Counted from the stretch's first letter, positions 16,911 to 26,794 are shown. The stretch: DNA of 64,000 nucleotides from CAVPDE01 sp963707125 (GCA_963707125.1 CAVPOU010000015.1:372001-436000); one strand, 5' to 3'. Made by a program: numbers and translations. The notes: generated from the sequence alone by a model not told the origin.

Positions 16911-18620
16911 ATGATACACAGGAAGTCGCTGCAAAAGCTCCTCTTCCTCCAGTTGCCGCGCCTTGAGAACGACGCGGCAGCAGGAGAAAATCTCCCCATG
17001 GCAGCCTTTTATTTGTTCCACGCTGTGGAGCGAGCCGGTCTTGCCTTCAACTGTGAACCAAGGTGGCTAACCCCTGAAGAGGAGAAACTCGATGATCGGC
17101 ATTTGCTCGAAAAGATCTTCGACCGGCAACCCGACATCATCTGCTGCACTCTTTATCTATGGAACATTGAGCGCACCCTTCATCTCCTGAGGCGGGTCCG
17201 GCAGAATTTTCCCCGGGTGAAGATCATCACCGGCGGCCCTGAAGTGGCCTATCACCATCCCTTTCTTTTCAGAACCGGCATCCCGGATGTGGCGGTTGTG
17301 GGAGAGGGGGAAAGGGTTCTTCCTGAGATTCTCGCTGCGCTGCAAAAAGGAACTCAGACGAATTTCAGCCAGGTGGCGTGGAAAACTGGCCGACGTTACT
17401 CGTGGGGAAAACTTTCAGCACCCAGTCTTACCCTTCATGAGGGTCTGCCCCCGGCCCATCATTCGAGTTGGAAGCCGGATCCGCACGGCATGGCTTATCT
17501 TGAAACCGGGCGAGGCTGCCCTTTGCGTTGCAGCTACTGCCGCTACAGTCACCTGAGAAAAAAAACGACTTTCCTCAATGCGGCGGAGGTGAACAAGCGC
17601 GTCGGCATTCTCATGGATCGGGGAGCCGCTGAAATTCGGTTCGTGGACCCCGTGTTCAATGCCAATCCGGCGTTCCGGGGAATTCTGGACGTCCTCCGCA
17701 AACTGAATCGAAAAGGCAAACTCAAGTTCTTTGCCGAGGTCCAGGCCGATCTCCTGACCCCTGATCAGATCCGTGGTCTGGCTGAGGCCGGCTTTTCAGA
17801 GCTTGAAGCAGGAGTTCAGAGCCTTGATCCCCTGGTCCTGCGTCTGATTCGCCGTCCTGTAAGGCTTGAACCTCTCGAAAAAAACCTGCGCCTCATGGCC
17901 GATGAGGGGATACGAGTGACGATTGACTTGATGTATGGTCTCCCGGGTCAGACGCTGCAAGAGGTAAAGCATTCCCTGCGCTGGGCCTGGCAGTTCAAAG
18001 GTGCCAATGTTCAGTGTCTTCAGACCCTCCTCCTCCCGGGGACTGATCTTCGCACTGAGCGGAGGCGCTGGAGAATTGAAAGCGTTGACCGGCCACCTTA
18101 CGGAGTCCGGTCAACGAGCACCCTATCGCAAGATGACATCCATGCCATTGAGGAATTCATGCACAGGAAGTCGCCGCTGGACTGTATGACGGAGAAGTTC
18201 GTGGGCACAAACCTGCCTGACCTTTTCGGCGAGCGCATCACGATGGATCTGAGCAAAGAAGACAGCTCCGATAGGATTCCGGGAATCACATCGCGCCGAG
18301 CTCTGATCTTCAAGGCTCCATCCCTCTTCGCTTATCAAAAAAGACTGACGGTCATACTGAAGAAGGCGATCTCTTCAGAGCCGAACATGCTCTGGCAATT
18401 CGTTCTCCAGCCTGATCATGAGGAACCGCTCGATCTCCTGGATGACATGATCGCGGAGCTGAAGAAATGGCCGAATCACTGGACGGATCGTTTCGCTTCC
18501 GTTGCAGGGTGGAGCCGCATTGCGTCAAGGCGGGTCTTTGTTCTCCTAAAACCTTCCGGCCGTTACCCGCGGTCATGGATCGCAGCGGCAGAAAGGCTTC
18601 TGGAAGACCATTTTTATTAA
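16911..18620 (+). CDS. B12-binding-domain radical SAM protein
   Basis: A 569-residue protein. An N-terminal cobalamin-binding-like Rossmann domain (residues about 15-150; KIITGGPEV, DVAVVGEGE) is followed by a radical SAM core with the cluster motif GRGCPLRCSYCRY and AEAGFSELEAGVQSLD. The C-terminus of about 160 residues has no recognised domain. Members act as methyltransferases or in unusual C-C chemistry on unknown substrates. ATG 16911 is just after the TPM gene; a frame extension back to 16797 overlaps that gene and is rejected. No biosynthetic partner genes are adjacent. Confidence 0.88.
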   Translation: MIHRKSLQKLLFLQLPRLENDAAAGENLPMAAFYLFHAVERAGLAFNCEPRWLTPEEEKLDDRHLLEKIFDRQPDIICCTLYLWNIERTLHLLRRVRQNFPRVKIITGGPEVAYHHPFLFRTGIPDVAVVGEGERVLPEILAALQKGTQTNFSQVAWKTGRRYSWGKLSAPSLTLHEGLPPAHHSSWKPDPHGMAYLETGRGCPLRCSYCRYSHLRKKTTFLNAAEVNKRVGILMDRGAAEIRFVDPVFNANPAFRGILDVLRKLNRKGKLKFFAEVQADLLTPDQIRGLAEAGFSELEAGVQSLDPLVLRLIRRPVRLEPLEKNLRLMADEGIRVTIDLMYGLPGQTLQEVKHSLRWAWQFKGANVQCLQTLLLPGTDLRTERRRWRIESVDRPPYGVRSTSTLSQDDIHAIEEFMHRKSPLDCMTEKFVGTNLPDLFGERITMDLSKEDSSDRIPGITSRRALIFKAPSLFAYQKRLTVILKKAISSEPNMLWQFVLQPDHEEPLDLLDDMIAELKKWPNHWTDRFASVAGWSRIASRRVFVLLKPSGRYPRSWIAAAERLLEDHFY

Positions 18621-18668
18621 AAAAGATGGGAAAGGGTTTTGAAAGCGCGTCACCGGGAATGAAATGCT

Positions 18669-18955
18669 CCAGCAGGATTCTGAAAAAGACCATGCTCGCA
18701 GGTTGCTCAAAACCGCTCAGATACAAGGCGCCCGAAAGAAGTAATGAGTCATGAGGACTGAGGACTGAGTAAGATAACGAAATGAATCTCTTTGGAAATC
18801 CACTCAGTCCTCATTACTCATCGCTCAGTCCTTACTCTAATATGACGTCGCAGCGATTTGCCCTGTTAAATCGGCTTTGCCGTCTCGCAGAGCGAGAATT
18901 TAACAGGGCGAGGGGTGAGGGCAACGCCGTAGATGGGCGTTTTTCAGCAGCCTGC
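18669..18955. repeat. Dispersed repeat with conserved ends (family B, copy 1)
   Basis: The left end (about 18669-18735) and right end (18908-18955) match, in reverse complement, the two ends of the element at 55331-55487. The shared sequence includes GCTCAGATACAAGGCGCCCG and CAACGCCGTAGATGGGCGTT. The 172-bp interior (18736-18907) differs from the 43-bp interior of the other copy and contains its own inverted repeat around GTAATGAG/CTCATTAC. Confidence 0.8.
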
Positions 18956-18974
18956 TAGAGAAAGGAGGATCACC

Positions 18975-19448
18975 ATGAGCGAATTCAAGGCCTATTATCT
19001 GTCGCCTATCGGCCCCCTGGAGGTCTCCGGGACCTCGGAGGGCATCGTGTCCGTGACTTTTGTGAAGAGACGGCCTGCCAATGACCGGAATCTCCCTGAA
19101 AGCGTGAAGGAGGGGATTCGACAACTCGATGAGTATTTCAAAGGAGCCCGCATGAACTTCTCCCTGAAGCTCCTTCTGCAGGGAACGCCCTTTCAGAAAC
19201 TCGTCTGGGAGCGGCTGAAAAAGATCCCTCACGGCAAGTTGGCCTCCTACGGAGACGTGGCAAGAGCCATCGGCAAACCGAATGCCTATCGTGCTGTGGG
19301 AAACGCCAATAATAAGAATCCCATTGCCATCATCATCCCTTGCCACAGAGTCATCGGCTCGGACGGCAAGCTGGTCGGCTATGGCAGCGGGCTATGGCGC
19401 AAAGAGTGGCTACTGAACCATGAAAATACGAAAAGAGCGGTCCGGTGA
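18975..19448 (+). CDS. ogt: Methylated-DNA--protein-cysteine methyltransferase
   Basis: A 157-residue suicide DNA-repair enzyme removing alkyl groups from O6-alkylguanine. The active-site motif IPCHRVIGSDGKL (acceptor Cys in PCHR) is present. The winged-helix segment GKLASYGDVARAIG, with KPNAYRAVGNANNKNP after it, is also conserved. The N-terminal Ada-like domain is short, as in Ogt. AAAGGAGG before ATG 18975 fixes the start. It lies directly after a family B repeat. Confidence 0.95.
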   Translation: MSEFKAYYLSPIGPLEVSGTSEGIVSVTFVKRRPANDRNLPESVKEGIRQLDEYFKGARMNFSLKLLLQGTPFQKLVWERLKKIPHGKLASYGDVARAIGKPNAYRAVGNANNKNPIAIIIPCHRVIGSDGKLVGYGSGLWRKEWLLNHENTKRAVR

Positions 19449-19460
19449 GCAATTGCTACC

Positions 19461-19490
19461 TTGACAATCGATCGGTACCCATTTTATACT
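19461..19490 (+). promoter_or_regulatory. Sigma-70-type promoter
   Basis: A perfect -35 TTGACA (19461-19466), an 18-bp spacer and a -10 TATACT (19485-19490). It points at the DUF3047 gene, whose start lies about 120 nt downstream. Confidence 0.75.
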
Positions 19491-19613
19491 ATGTCACTCG
19501 ATAAATAAAATTGGTTCCTTGTCAGGCCTCGCTTGCTCAAGTTGATTCACACGGAGCCCGATCACGCTCCCTGCAGACTTGGATGTGGTCTCGCGCTGGG
19601 AACGGAGGTGATC

Positions 19614-20267
19614 ATGAGGGGTCTGAAAAGGGTCGTGCTATTTTTGTTCCTATTTGGTTTTCTTTCCACTGCCTGGGCATCCGAGCGAGTCATCATTGCC
19701 GACTTTTCCAGTGATCTCGGGAATGGCGGCCAACCTTCGGGATGGCAGCTGAAGGAGAAAAAGGGAAAAGCGGATTATACGATCATCCGGGACAGCGGTG
19801 TCCCTGCCTTGCGACTTCGAAGCGAGGAGACTTCTTTTGCGCTTCAGAAGGCCGTAGACATTAATCCTCAGTTGTACCCGGTGCTTTCCTGGAAATGGAA
19901 GGTAACCAAGTTGCCTGATGGGGGCGACTTCCGAAAGTCAAACACCGATGATCAGGCCGCCCAGCTCTTCCTTGCCTTTTCCAACCGAAAAACGATTGCC
20001 TACATCTGGGATACAACCGCTCCGGCCGGGTCGGTAGAAAATGCCTCAGGAATTCCTTTCGTGAACATCAAGACCGTCGTGGTCCGTTCGGGCCCGGACG
20101 ATGCCGGAAGGTGGATCACTGAAACACGCAACGTGGCGGAAGATTACAGGAGTCTGTTCGGTGATGAACCTCCTGTCCTTGCAGGGATCCGAATTCAGAT
20201 CAATTCTCAGCACACAGCGACCTCGGGTGAGAGCTTTTTCGCAGACCTTGTGTTTCAGAGAAACTAG
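19614..20267 (+). CDS. Exported DUF3047-family protein
   Basis: A 217-residue protein with a signal peptide (MRGLKRVVLFLFLFGFLSTAWA) and a beta-rich mature domain. Features match DUF3047: the segment WKWKVTKLPDGGDFRK followed by DDQAAQLFLAF, then IAYIWD and a C-terminal IQINSQHT...FFADLVF. Function is unknown. GGAGGTGATC before ATG 19614 sets the start, rather than the frame opening at 19533. A near-consensus promoter stands upstream. Confidence 0.85.
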   Translation: MRGLKRVVLFLFLFGFLSTAWASERVIIADFSSDLGNGGQPSGWQLKEKKGKADYTIIRDSGVPALRLRSEETSFALQKAVDINPQLYPVLSWKWKVTKLPDGGDFRKSNTDDQAAQLFLAFSNRKTIAYIWDTTAPAGSVENASGIPFVNIKTVVVRSGPDDAGRWITETRNVAEDYRSLFGDEPPVLAGIRIQINSQHTATSGESFFADLVFQRN

Positions 20268-20461
20268 CCGTTTTCACTTTTTCTGGTTCTCCCCTCTCCA
20301 GCGTTTTCCCAATTCAATGCGCAATGATCCGGTGTCTCCCACCCTGCACCCTTTTTTCTCTGCATCCCTATTGCAAATGAAAAACAGGTGTGCTTAAAAA
20401 GAGAGTGGAGATCCTCATGGGGCATTGGCCTGGAGCATAGAGCAGGCGAAGGCGTCACGCG

Positions 20462-23400
20462 ATGACCAAAAGAGCGGAGACAAACAGATACGTTGTGGGC
20501 ATTGATGCAGGATCTGTGAGCCTGAACGCTTTGGTCATCAACGAGGCCAAAGCGATCGTTTACGAACTTCCCTACAAGCGCCATTTCGGAAAAGTAGAAG
20601 AAGAAACCCTTTCCCTTATCCAGCATCTTTGCGAGAGGTTCGGTAAGGAGAGCATTCGCTCCATCGCCTTCACCGGAAACCACGGCAAGAACCTGAGCGA
20701 TAAACTGGGACTCTTCTACGAGTTTGAAACCATCAGCCAGGTGCTTGGTGTCCTCTTCCTGAAGCCGGACACGAAAACCATCATCAGCATGGGCGGACAG
20801 GACACGGCGCTCTTCCAGATCAAGCATCATGACGGAGCCTGGGAACTCGACTATTTCGCCACCAATGGGCCCTGCGCCTCCGGAACAGGATCCTTTATTG
20901 ACCAGCAAGCCGAGCGCCTCGCCACGGCCCTCTATGAAAATGAAAAAGGGAGTTCGCAGGTCCACATTGACCGGATCCTGTCCGACTTCATCACCCTTGG
21001 GCTCAAAAGCACAAAGCCTGCCAATGTGGCGTGCCGCTGCACGGTCTTTACCAAGTCCGACATGATTCATCTCCAGAACAAGGGGGAGCGACTGGAAGAC
21101 ATCATCTACGGCCTGCACCTCGGAAATGCCAGAAACTACCTCAGCACCATTGTGTCGAGACGGGTGCTTGAGGACCCCATCGTCTTTGTGGGCGGTCTGT
21201 CGATGAATGCGTTGCAGGTGAACGCTTTCCAAACCTATTTTCCCTCGCTCACCGTTCCTTCTTACAATACGTCTACAGGAGCCCTCGGCGTCGCCCTCAA
21301 GGTCCTCGAGCTGGGGCGAGCGGATGGGGTGAATCTTGAAGCGTTGCAGACCGTTCACCTCGACCGGGAGCTTTCGGTTCCCGTCGCGCCAAGGCTTGAA
21401 TTAAAGAAGACCCGCTGGCAGGACACGGGCGTAATCGAGCGGCTCCTCGTGACTCCGAAGACGCGGGCTTATCTTGGAATCGACATCGGATCAACCACGA
21501 CAAAGTATGCTTTGATGAACGAAAAACGCGAGATCATTCAAAAAAGGTATGTCCCCACCCAGGGAAAACCAATCGAGGTCACGCAGAGCCTTCTCCACCA
21601 CATGCACAGCGATCTCGGGAACCGGGTTGAAATCATCGGAGTCGCCACTACCGGCTCGGGCAGAAACGTGGTGGGCGATTTTCTCAATGCAGACCTGATC
21701 ATTGACGAAATTACGGCCCACGCAAGGGGCGCCGTGCAAATCGATCCCGAGGTGGACACGATCTTTGAGATCGGGGGGCAGGATTCAAAATACATTTCCA
21801 TCTTGAACACACACCCCCTCGACTTTGACATGAACAAAGTCTGTGCCGCCGGGACCGGCAGCTTTCTCCATGAGCTGGCCAACAAGCACGGCATCCGCAT
21901 CGTGGGCGAGTTCCAGGAGGTGGCTCTTTCCTCCGAGACGCCCGTGAAGCTCGCCGAACGGTGCACCGTGTTCATGGAGTCGGACCTTGTGGCCTATCAC
22001 CAGAAGGGAGTGGAAAGAAAAGATCTCATTGCGGGTCTCTGTTACGCCATCGTCCACAACTACCTCAATCGGGTGGTGGGAAAACGAAAAATCGGACAGA
22101 GGATCATGTTTCTGGGCGGGCCTTCTCTGAACCAGGGCGTGGTGGCCGGTTTTGAGAATGTGCTCGGCAGGGAAATCCTGATCCCGGCCAATCGGGAAGT
22201 TCTCGGCGCCTATGGTGCAGCGATCAGCCTGCAGGAAAAGATGCATCTGGAAGATAAACAGATAAGCCTCTTCAGAGGGGTCGAGAGCGCGATCAGCGAT
22301 CGGATGGCCTACAGCGAAAAAATCTGCCACGCAGATCCACAATGTCACAATGAATGCAAGTTGAAGATCTATGATTTTGACGGCAGGCGCAGCGTGTGGG
22401 GAGGGGAGTGCGGCCGATATGAAGTGACCAGAGGCAAAGGGACCAAGAAGGAAAATCTCTTTGAACTGCGTGACCATGTGTGGCAGACCTACATGGCGGG
22501 GGTGTTCGAGGAGTTAAAGGGAGCCCCGCTGATGGAAGCGGCAGGCCGGCCGACGGTGGGCATGCAGCGGGCCCTTTACGGCATTCACACGTCGGTCCTA
22601 TGGGCTCACTTCTTCGATCATCTCGGCTTCCGGCTCGTGCTCACTCCCGCGACCACCCAGCAGATCTCCAAGATCGGAATCGAATCCATGGTGGCGGAAA
22701 CTTGCTATCCGGTCAAGGTCTCCTTCGGCCACGTGAGGGAACTCGAGGGAAAGACCCGGTTCCTCTTTATCCCGACCTTGATCGACATGCCTGTGCCACA
22801 CCCCTCGGAGGTGGGCTACTATTGCCCCATGATTCAGAGCAACGCTTACATGGTGCGATCCGCTCTCAAGTTGGATCGCGCAGCCCTGCTGAGCCCTTCC
22901 CTTCACCTGAAATACGACCGTGAGCTGCTGGCCACGGAACTCTCGGAGCAGGTCTGCGAAAAACTCAGGGTGACAAAAGCCGATGTGAAGAAAGCCCTTT
23001 ATTATGCGCTGGAGAGGCAGCATCAGTATCTGAAAGAGCTCCGGCGCAAAGGGCGCGACATCCTGGAGAACATGGAAACTCATGAGCCGCTGGTGGTCGT
23101 CACGGGCCGGCCTTACAACCTCTACGATGAAAGGGTCAATCTGAGAATCGGCCAGAATTTGTCCAAAATCGGGCTTACCGCGTTGCCCATGGATTTCATG
23201 GACGTCTCGGACATGGATCTTGGAGAATTCTCCGCCATGTACTGGGGGCTCGGGGCCCAGATCCTCAGGACGGCGAAGCGGATCAGCCGGTCGCCGAACA
23301 CCTTCGGCCTTCACCTGACAAACTTTGGATGTGGAGCAGACTCCTTTATCGAACATTTTTATCGGCACATCATGGGACCGAAACCTTATCTTATCCTCGA

Positions 23401-23524
23401 GCTCGACGAGCACAGCGCTGTGGCTGGAGTCATGACCAGGCTGGAGGCTTTCAGAAATGTGATCGAGAACACCATGCAGAAGTCGGAGTGGAATCAAAAA
23501 ACGGAGTTGAAACTGGCGAACTAG
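20462..23524 (+). CDS. Acyl-CoA dehydratase activase, tandem BadF/HgdC ATPase plus DUF2229
   Basis: A 1020-residue protein. Two ASKHA ATPase domains occur in tandem, beginning GIDAGSVSLNALV (residue about 14) and GIDIGSTTTKYAL (about 340). Each has cluster cysteines, in GPCASGTGSF/CRCTVF and CAAGTGSF/CTVFMESD, which bind one [4Fe-4S] per dimer. A DUF2229-type region follows from about residue 690 (GMQRALYGIHTSVLWAHFF). Such activases inject one electron into 2-hydroxyacyl-CoA dehydratase or benzoyl-CoA reductase-like partners at the cost of ATP. The HgdB-like part usually fused at the C-terminus is instead the next gene. Substrate unknown. Confidence 0.92.
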   Translation: MTKRAETNRYVVGIDAGSVSLNALVINEAKAIVYELPYKRHFGKVEEETLSLIQHLCERFGKESIRSIAFTGNHGKNLSDKLGLFYEFETISQVLGVLFLKPDTKTIISMGGQDTALFQIKHHDGAWELDYFATNGPCASGTGSFIDQQAERLATALYENEKGSSQVHIDRILSDFITLGLKSTKPANVACRCTVFTKSDMIHLQNKGERLEDIIYGLHLGNARNYLSTIVSRRVLEDPIVFVGGLSMNALQVNAFQTYFPSLTVPSYNTSTGALGVALKVLELGRADGVNLEALQTVHLDRELSVPVAPRLELKKTRWQDTGVIERLLVTPKTRAYLGIDIGSTTTKYALMNEKREIIQKRYVPTQGKPIEVTQSLLHHMHSDLGNRVEIIGVATTGSGRNVVGDFLNADLIIDEITAHARGAVQIDPEVDTIFEIGGQDSKYISILNTHPLDFDMNKVCAAGTGSFLHELANKHGIRIVGEFQEVALSSETPVKLAERCTVFMESDLVAYHQKGVERKDLIAGLCYAIVHNYLNRVVGKRKIGQRIMFLGGPSLNQGVVAGFENVLGREILIPANREVLGAYGAAISLQEKMHLEDKQISLFRGVESAISDRMAYSEKICHADPQCHNECKLKIYDFDGRRSVWGGECGRYEVTRGKGTKKENLFELRDHVWQTYMAGVFEELKGAPLMEAAGRPTVGMQRALYGIHTSVLWAHFFDHLGFRLVLTPATTQQISKIGIESMVAETCYPVKVSFGHVRELEGKTRFLFIPTLIDMPVPHPSEVGYYCPMIQSNAYMVRSALKLDRAALLSPSLHLKYDRELLATELSEQVCEKLRVTKADVKKALYYALERQHQYLKELRRKGRDILENMETHEPLVVVTGRPYNLYDERVNLRIGQNLSKIGLTALPMDFMDVSDMDLGEFSAMYWGLGAQILRTAKRISRSPNTFGLHLTNFGCGADSFIEHFYRHIMGPKPYLILELDEHSAVAGVMTRLEAFRNVIENTMQKSEWNQKTELKLAN

Positions 23525-23534
23525 TCCCTCACCC

Positions 23535-24935
23535 ATGGAAGCGAGAAAACAAAACCAGAAAGAACGAGCTTCCGGCAATCTGGGAAAAATCAGGCTCGGC
23601 AAAAAGACGGTCCTCATCCCGGAGATGAACCGCGCTGTCGCCCTTCTCCTTGCCGCGACCTTCAGGGGATTTGGTGTGGAGGCCAGGGCTCTTGAAACTT
23701 ACAAGGGTCTTGATCTCGGAAAAGAGTATACCTCCGGAAAAGAATGTTATCCATGCCAGGTGACATTGGGTGACATCCTCTATTTCGTTCAAAAGGAAAA
23801 AGAAAGCCTGGGTCCAGCCTTTGACCCCGGGCAGTACGTGTATTTCTTGCCCGAGTCTGACGGCCCTTGCCGTTTCGGGCTTTACAACCGATTTCAAAGA
23901 ATCGTGCTCGATTCCTTCCCCGGGCTGAACCGTTTGAAGATCAGCTCCATTACGACAAGAGATGGGTATTCTTTCTCAGGAATCCTGGAAAAGGACAAGG
24001 TGCTGGACTTTCAGAAGTCCGGATACTTCGCCGTGGTCGTTGCCGACATCATGGACAGGCTCCTCTGGCGAGTCAGGCCTTATGAAAAAAAGCGGGGCAC
24101 GGCCGATGAATTCATAGAAAGATCACTCCGCGAGCTGGAGAAAATTTTTGAGAAACATGGGCCGACCAAGGATTTTGAAAAAATTCTGGATCACGTCGTA
24201 AGGATCATTGAAGAGGGGAAGGCTCTTATTAATCCGAGCATCCCTCCCAAGCCGCTGGTGGGTATTGTGGGAGAGATTTTCCTGAGGACCCACGTCCAAT
24301 CCAACCAGGACATCATTCGGCTGCTTGAGAGATATGGAGCCGAAGTTGTCAATGCCTCTGTTGCCGAATGGGCGAACTATGTGAGCTACGACGGCTTGAG
24401 GACCGCAAAGGCGCAAGTTCGCTTGAACTTGAAGCAACTGCGTTTCAGTCCCACGTGGTCAAAACTCAAAGAAATGCTCGGCTTCGGAATAGACCTTTAC
24501 TACAAGGAGTACCGGCAGAATCAGGCCTACAAACGGATTGAACCCGTCCTCGACCTCATCGGGGATCACAAGATTTCTCATCTCGAAGAAATTCTGAAAG
24601 AGAACGACCTCTTTTCCTTTGATGTGGCAACGGAGGCCTGCCTCAGCATTGCATCGATTGTTTCTTGCGGCCGCGCGGGATACAACGGCATGGTGAATGT
24701 CTACCCCTTCACCTGCATGCCGAGCACAACCACCTCTGCGGTGGTCAAGCCCCTGATGAGCGAACTGGGCATCCCCTACCTGGATGCGCCCTATGATTCC
24801 AGCATTCCGCCTGGCCGGGAAGCCGCCATCAGGACCTTCATGTACCAGGCGGAACAGCATTTCAAACGCCACGGCAGAATGAAAAAAAAGATAGAAACTT
24901 TCACAAACAGACCTCTTGCAGGAGAACAAAAATGA
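23535..24935 (+). CDS. HgdB-like 2-hydroxyacyl-CoA dehydratase / BCR-type subunit
   Basis: A 466-residue protein of the 2-hydroxyglutaryl-CoA dehydratase D-component / benzoyl-CoA reductase fold. Cluster-cysteine candidates are in GKECYPCQVT, DGPCRFG and YPFTCMPS. PYDSSIPPGREAAIRTF near the end is characteristic of the family. It starts 10 nt after the activase stop and would be fused to it in many relatives; together they span about 1486 residues. Its last bases overlap the next gene by ATGA, showing translational coupling. Confidence 0.9.
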   Translation: MEARKQNQKERASGNLGKIRLGKKTVLIPEMNRAVALLLAATFRGFGVEARALETYKGLDLGKEYTSGKECYPCQVTLGDILYFVQKEKESLGPAFDPGQYVYFLPESDGPCRFGLYNRFQRIVLDSFPGLNRLKISSITTRDGYSFSGILEKDKVLDFQKSGYFAVVVADIMDRLLWRVRPYEKKRGTADEFIERSLRELEKIFEKHGPTKDFEKILDHVVRIIEEGKALINPSIPPKPLVGIVGEIFLRTHVQSNQDIIRLLERYGAEVVNASVAEWANYVSYDGLRTAKAQVRLNLKQLRFSPTWSKLKEMLGFGIDLYYKEYRQNQAYKRIEPVLDLIGDHKISHLEEILKENDLFSFDVATEACLSIASIVSCGRAGYNGMVNVYPFTCMPSTTTSAVVKPLMSELGIPYLDAPYDSSIPPGREAAIRTFMYQAEQHFKRHGRMKKKIETFTNRPLAGEQK

Positions 24936-25369
24936 CGCACGAAAATAAAGGGCACTTCAGCAAAAAGCATTCCCCGGACCGGAAAGTCAATGCACGGGTG
25001 AGCACCCACATCACGACTAAAGTGACTGGCGGAGCCATGGCCTGTGCTGTCGCCTTTGAAATCGCAGAGAGCCTGGGTGTTCCCGCAGAAGAGGTGGGAT
25101 TCACTCTCGATTCACTGGAGGTCAAGGTTGTCAAATGCCAGCTCGGCCTCTTCGGATATGGTCCTGCCAAGAGGCTGGTCAAACCGGCTGAGAGGGTTCC
25201 TCCGGATCTCGAAAAAGCCATACGGAAGGCCCTGGTGAACGACCGCCTGCCCTGCTCCTCTGCCTGGGCTCTAGCCGAGAAGCGGCAATCAAAAAAAATG
25301 GAGATCTCCTCCGCCTGCGAGACCCTTGGAATCAAGATTGGCCCTTGCCAGTTGGGAACGTTCTCCTAA
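24932..25369 (+). CDS. Hypothetical protein with a duplicated CQLG-F motif
   Basis: A 145-residue protein whose start overlaps the dehydratase stop by 4 nt. Two halves are related: residues about 38-74 contain EIAESLGVPAEEVG followed by VKCQLGLFG, and residues about 110-145 contain ALAEKRQSKKMEIS followed by GPCQLGTFS. Each half suggests a small helix-turn-helix-like unit with one conserved cysteine (Cys69, Cys139). It may be an accessory or regulatory partner of the activase/dehydratase pair. No family is recognised. Confidence 0.7.
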   Translation: MTHENKGHFSKKHSPDRKVNARVSTHITTKVTGGAMACAVAFEIAESLGVPAEEVGFTLDSLEVKVVKCQLGLFGYGPAKRLVKPAERVPPDLEKAIRKALVNDRLPCSSAWALAEKRQSKKMEISSACETLGIKIGPCQLGTFS

Positions 25370-25447
25370 ATCCGGAGTGTTGGAGTATTGGAGCGATGGA
25401 GTGATGGGTAAGGCAACCTCCAAAAAAGCTTTTTCTTTCCAATCTTC

Positions 25448-25584
25448 CATGATCGCCTGAACCTTGAAAACCCCATCCAGGTCGCCGTGTCAAGCTCAAC
25501 CTCGAAACGCGCGGCCATGACCACGCCAAAGAGGTCGTAAACAAACTCAGAGAGGCCGGCTACGACATCAAGCAAACCCTTTGA
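25448..25584 (+). pseudogene. Threonine dehydratase C-terminal remnant (ACT-like tail)
   Basis: A short plus-strand relic. HDRLNLENPIQVAV in one frame and KLNLETRGHDHAKEVVNKL... in another read as the end of an IlvA-type protein (HDR...VELTLETRG.EH...L...GY). It ends in a stop codon at 25582-25584. The catalytic PLP domain is absent and the remnant is frameshifted. It lies between the dehydratase operon and the ATPase, marking the edge of the accessory island. Confidence 0.65.
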
Positions 25585-25614
25585 ATCAATACGATCCGGT
25601 TTTGCCATCCCTTT

Positions 25615-26794
25615 TCATGCATACTCGCCGTTCCACAATGCCTCCAAGAATTGCTCGAAAGGAATAACAAGCACGCCCCCCTCAACCTTTCGCAACCGGG
25701 GCTCAAGGCATACACACAGGTATCGCTTCAGCCTCTTTTTCTTCCGCAAGTGCCCGCAGTGACTTCAGGTCTTGTTGTGAGATGTTTTCCTTTGCTTTGA
25801 CTTCTACCGCGGTATGATCGCCGATAATGAAATCCACCTCAAACCCCGTGGTCGATCGCCAGTAGCTGAGCGTCTCTCCGGAGACATAGTCGCTGTAGCT
25901 CTTGAGTTCATGCATGAGATAGGTTTCAAAGGCCTCGCCGAATTCAGGTGTGCCCGGGCGGAAGGCTCTGCCCTGGAGCGATGAGACCACACCCACATCG
26001 AAAAAGTAGTACTTCGAGGAAGCCAGCGGTTTCCTTTTCTTTGTCTTTCTCCACGCGGGCAGTTCATGAAGGACCAGGGTATCCTTGAGAATCTCGAAAT
26101 ACTCATAGATTGTAGTGCGGGCCACCTGGGCATCGTTGGCCACATTGGTGAAGTTTACAATCGTCCCATTACAAAAGGCAGCCGCTCTGAGAAAACGGCT
26201 GAAGGCAGGGATGTTACGGGTCGCGCCCTCGGCGACAATTTCCTGCTGCAGATAAAGGCCCGCATAGGCCTCAAGATCGGCTCGTGCATCATTGGAGAAA
26301 TAGATAGAAGGAAGGAGCCCCCGCTCTATGGCTCGATGCAGGTCAAATCGGTCACCCAATTCTTTATAGGTCAAGGGCCGCAAGTATTTCGTTCGGGCGC
26401 GTCCTCCCAGAAGGTTAACGCCCCCGCGGCGGAGCTTCCTGGCACTTGAGCCTGTAAGGAGAAAATGCACCCCCTGCGTTTCGATGAGCCGGTGAACCTC
26501 GTTCAGCAGGTGCGGCAGGCGCTGAATCTCGTCAATGACGACGATGCGATCCTGCGCTGTCAGTTCCTGGCCAATACGGCCGGGATCCTGACTCAGAGCC
26601 AGATAAATCGAACTGTCGAGAAGATCATAGACTCGGGCGCTGATGAGGGAATGGCGAATCAGGAAGGTCTTGCCTGTTTGCCTCGGCCCAAAAAGGAAAT
26701 AAGACTTTTTCTCCAGGAGGGCGGGCAGGTCAAGGATCCGCTCAACCCATGGGATATCCGTGGCGTCCGATTTCATTGACTGTTTCATCGTCAT
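25615..26794 (-). pseudogene. AAA ATPase with DUF4143 nuclease-like C-terminus, frameshifted near its end
   Basis: A protein of about 390 residues. The N-terminal AAA domain has Walker A FGPRQTGKTFL, Walker B IVVIDEIQRLP and sensor LLTGSSAR. The C-terminal DUF4143 domain has FEVDFIIGDHTAVEVKAKE, a PD-(D/E)xK-like pattern. The frame ends at UGA after AIPVCMP. The expected end EPRLRKVEGGVLVIPFEQFL continues in the +1 frame to 25615. The total length is 3n+1. These mobile ATPases are common in accessory islands and their role is not established. Confidence 0.9.

Noticed and set aside
20264..21358. 364-residue minus-strand ORF
   Set aside because: Antisense to the activase gene, which has clear ATPase motifs; its translation resembles no family.
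22598..23617. 339-residue minus-strand ORF
   Set aside because: Antisense shadow of the activase C-terminal region; no motif or ribosome site.
340..26000. Selenocysteine at the UGA stops in the kinase, flavodoxin and ATPase genes
   Set aside because: In these genes the protein continues in a different frame after the stop, so a +1 shift, not UGA readthrough, is needed; no family cysteine maps to the stop.
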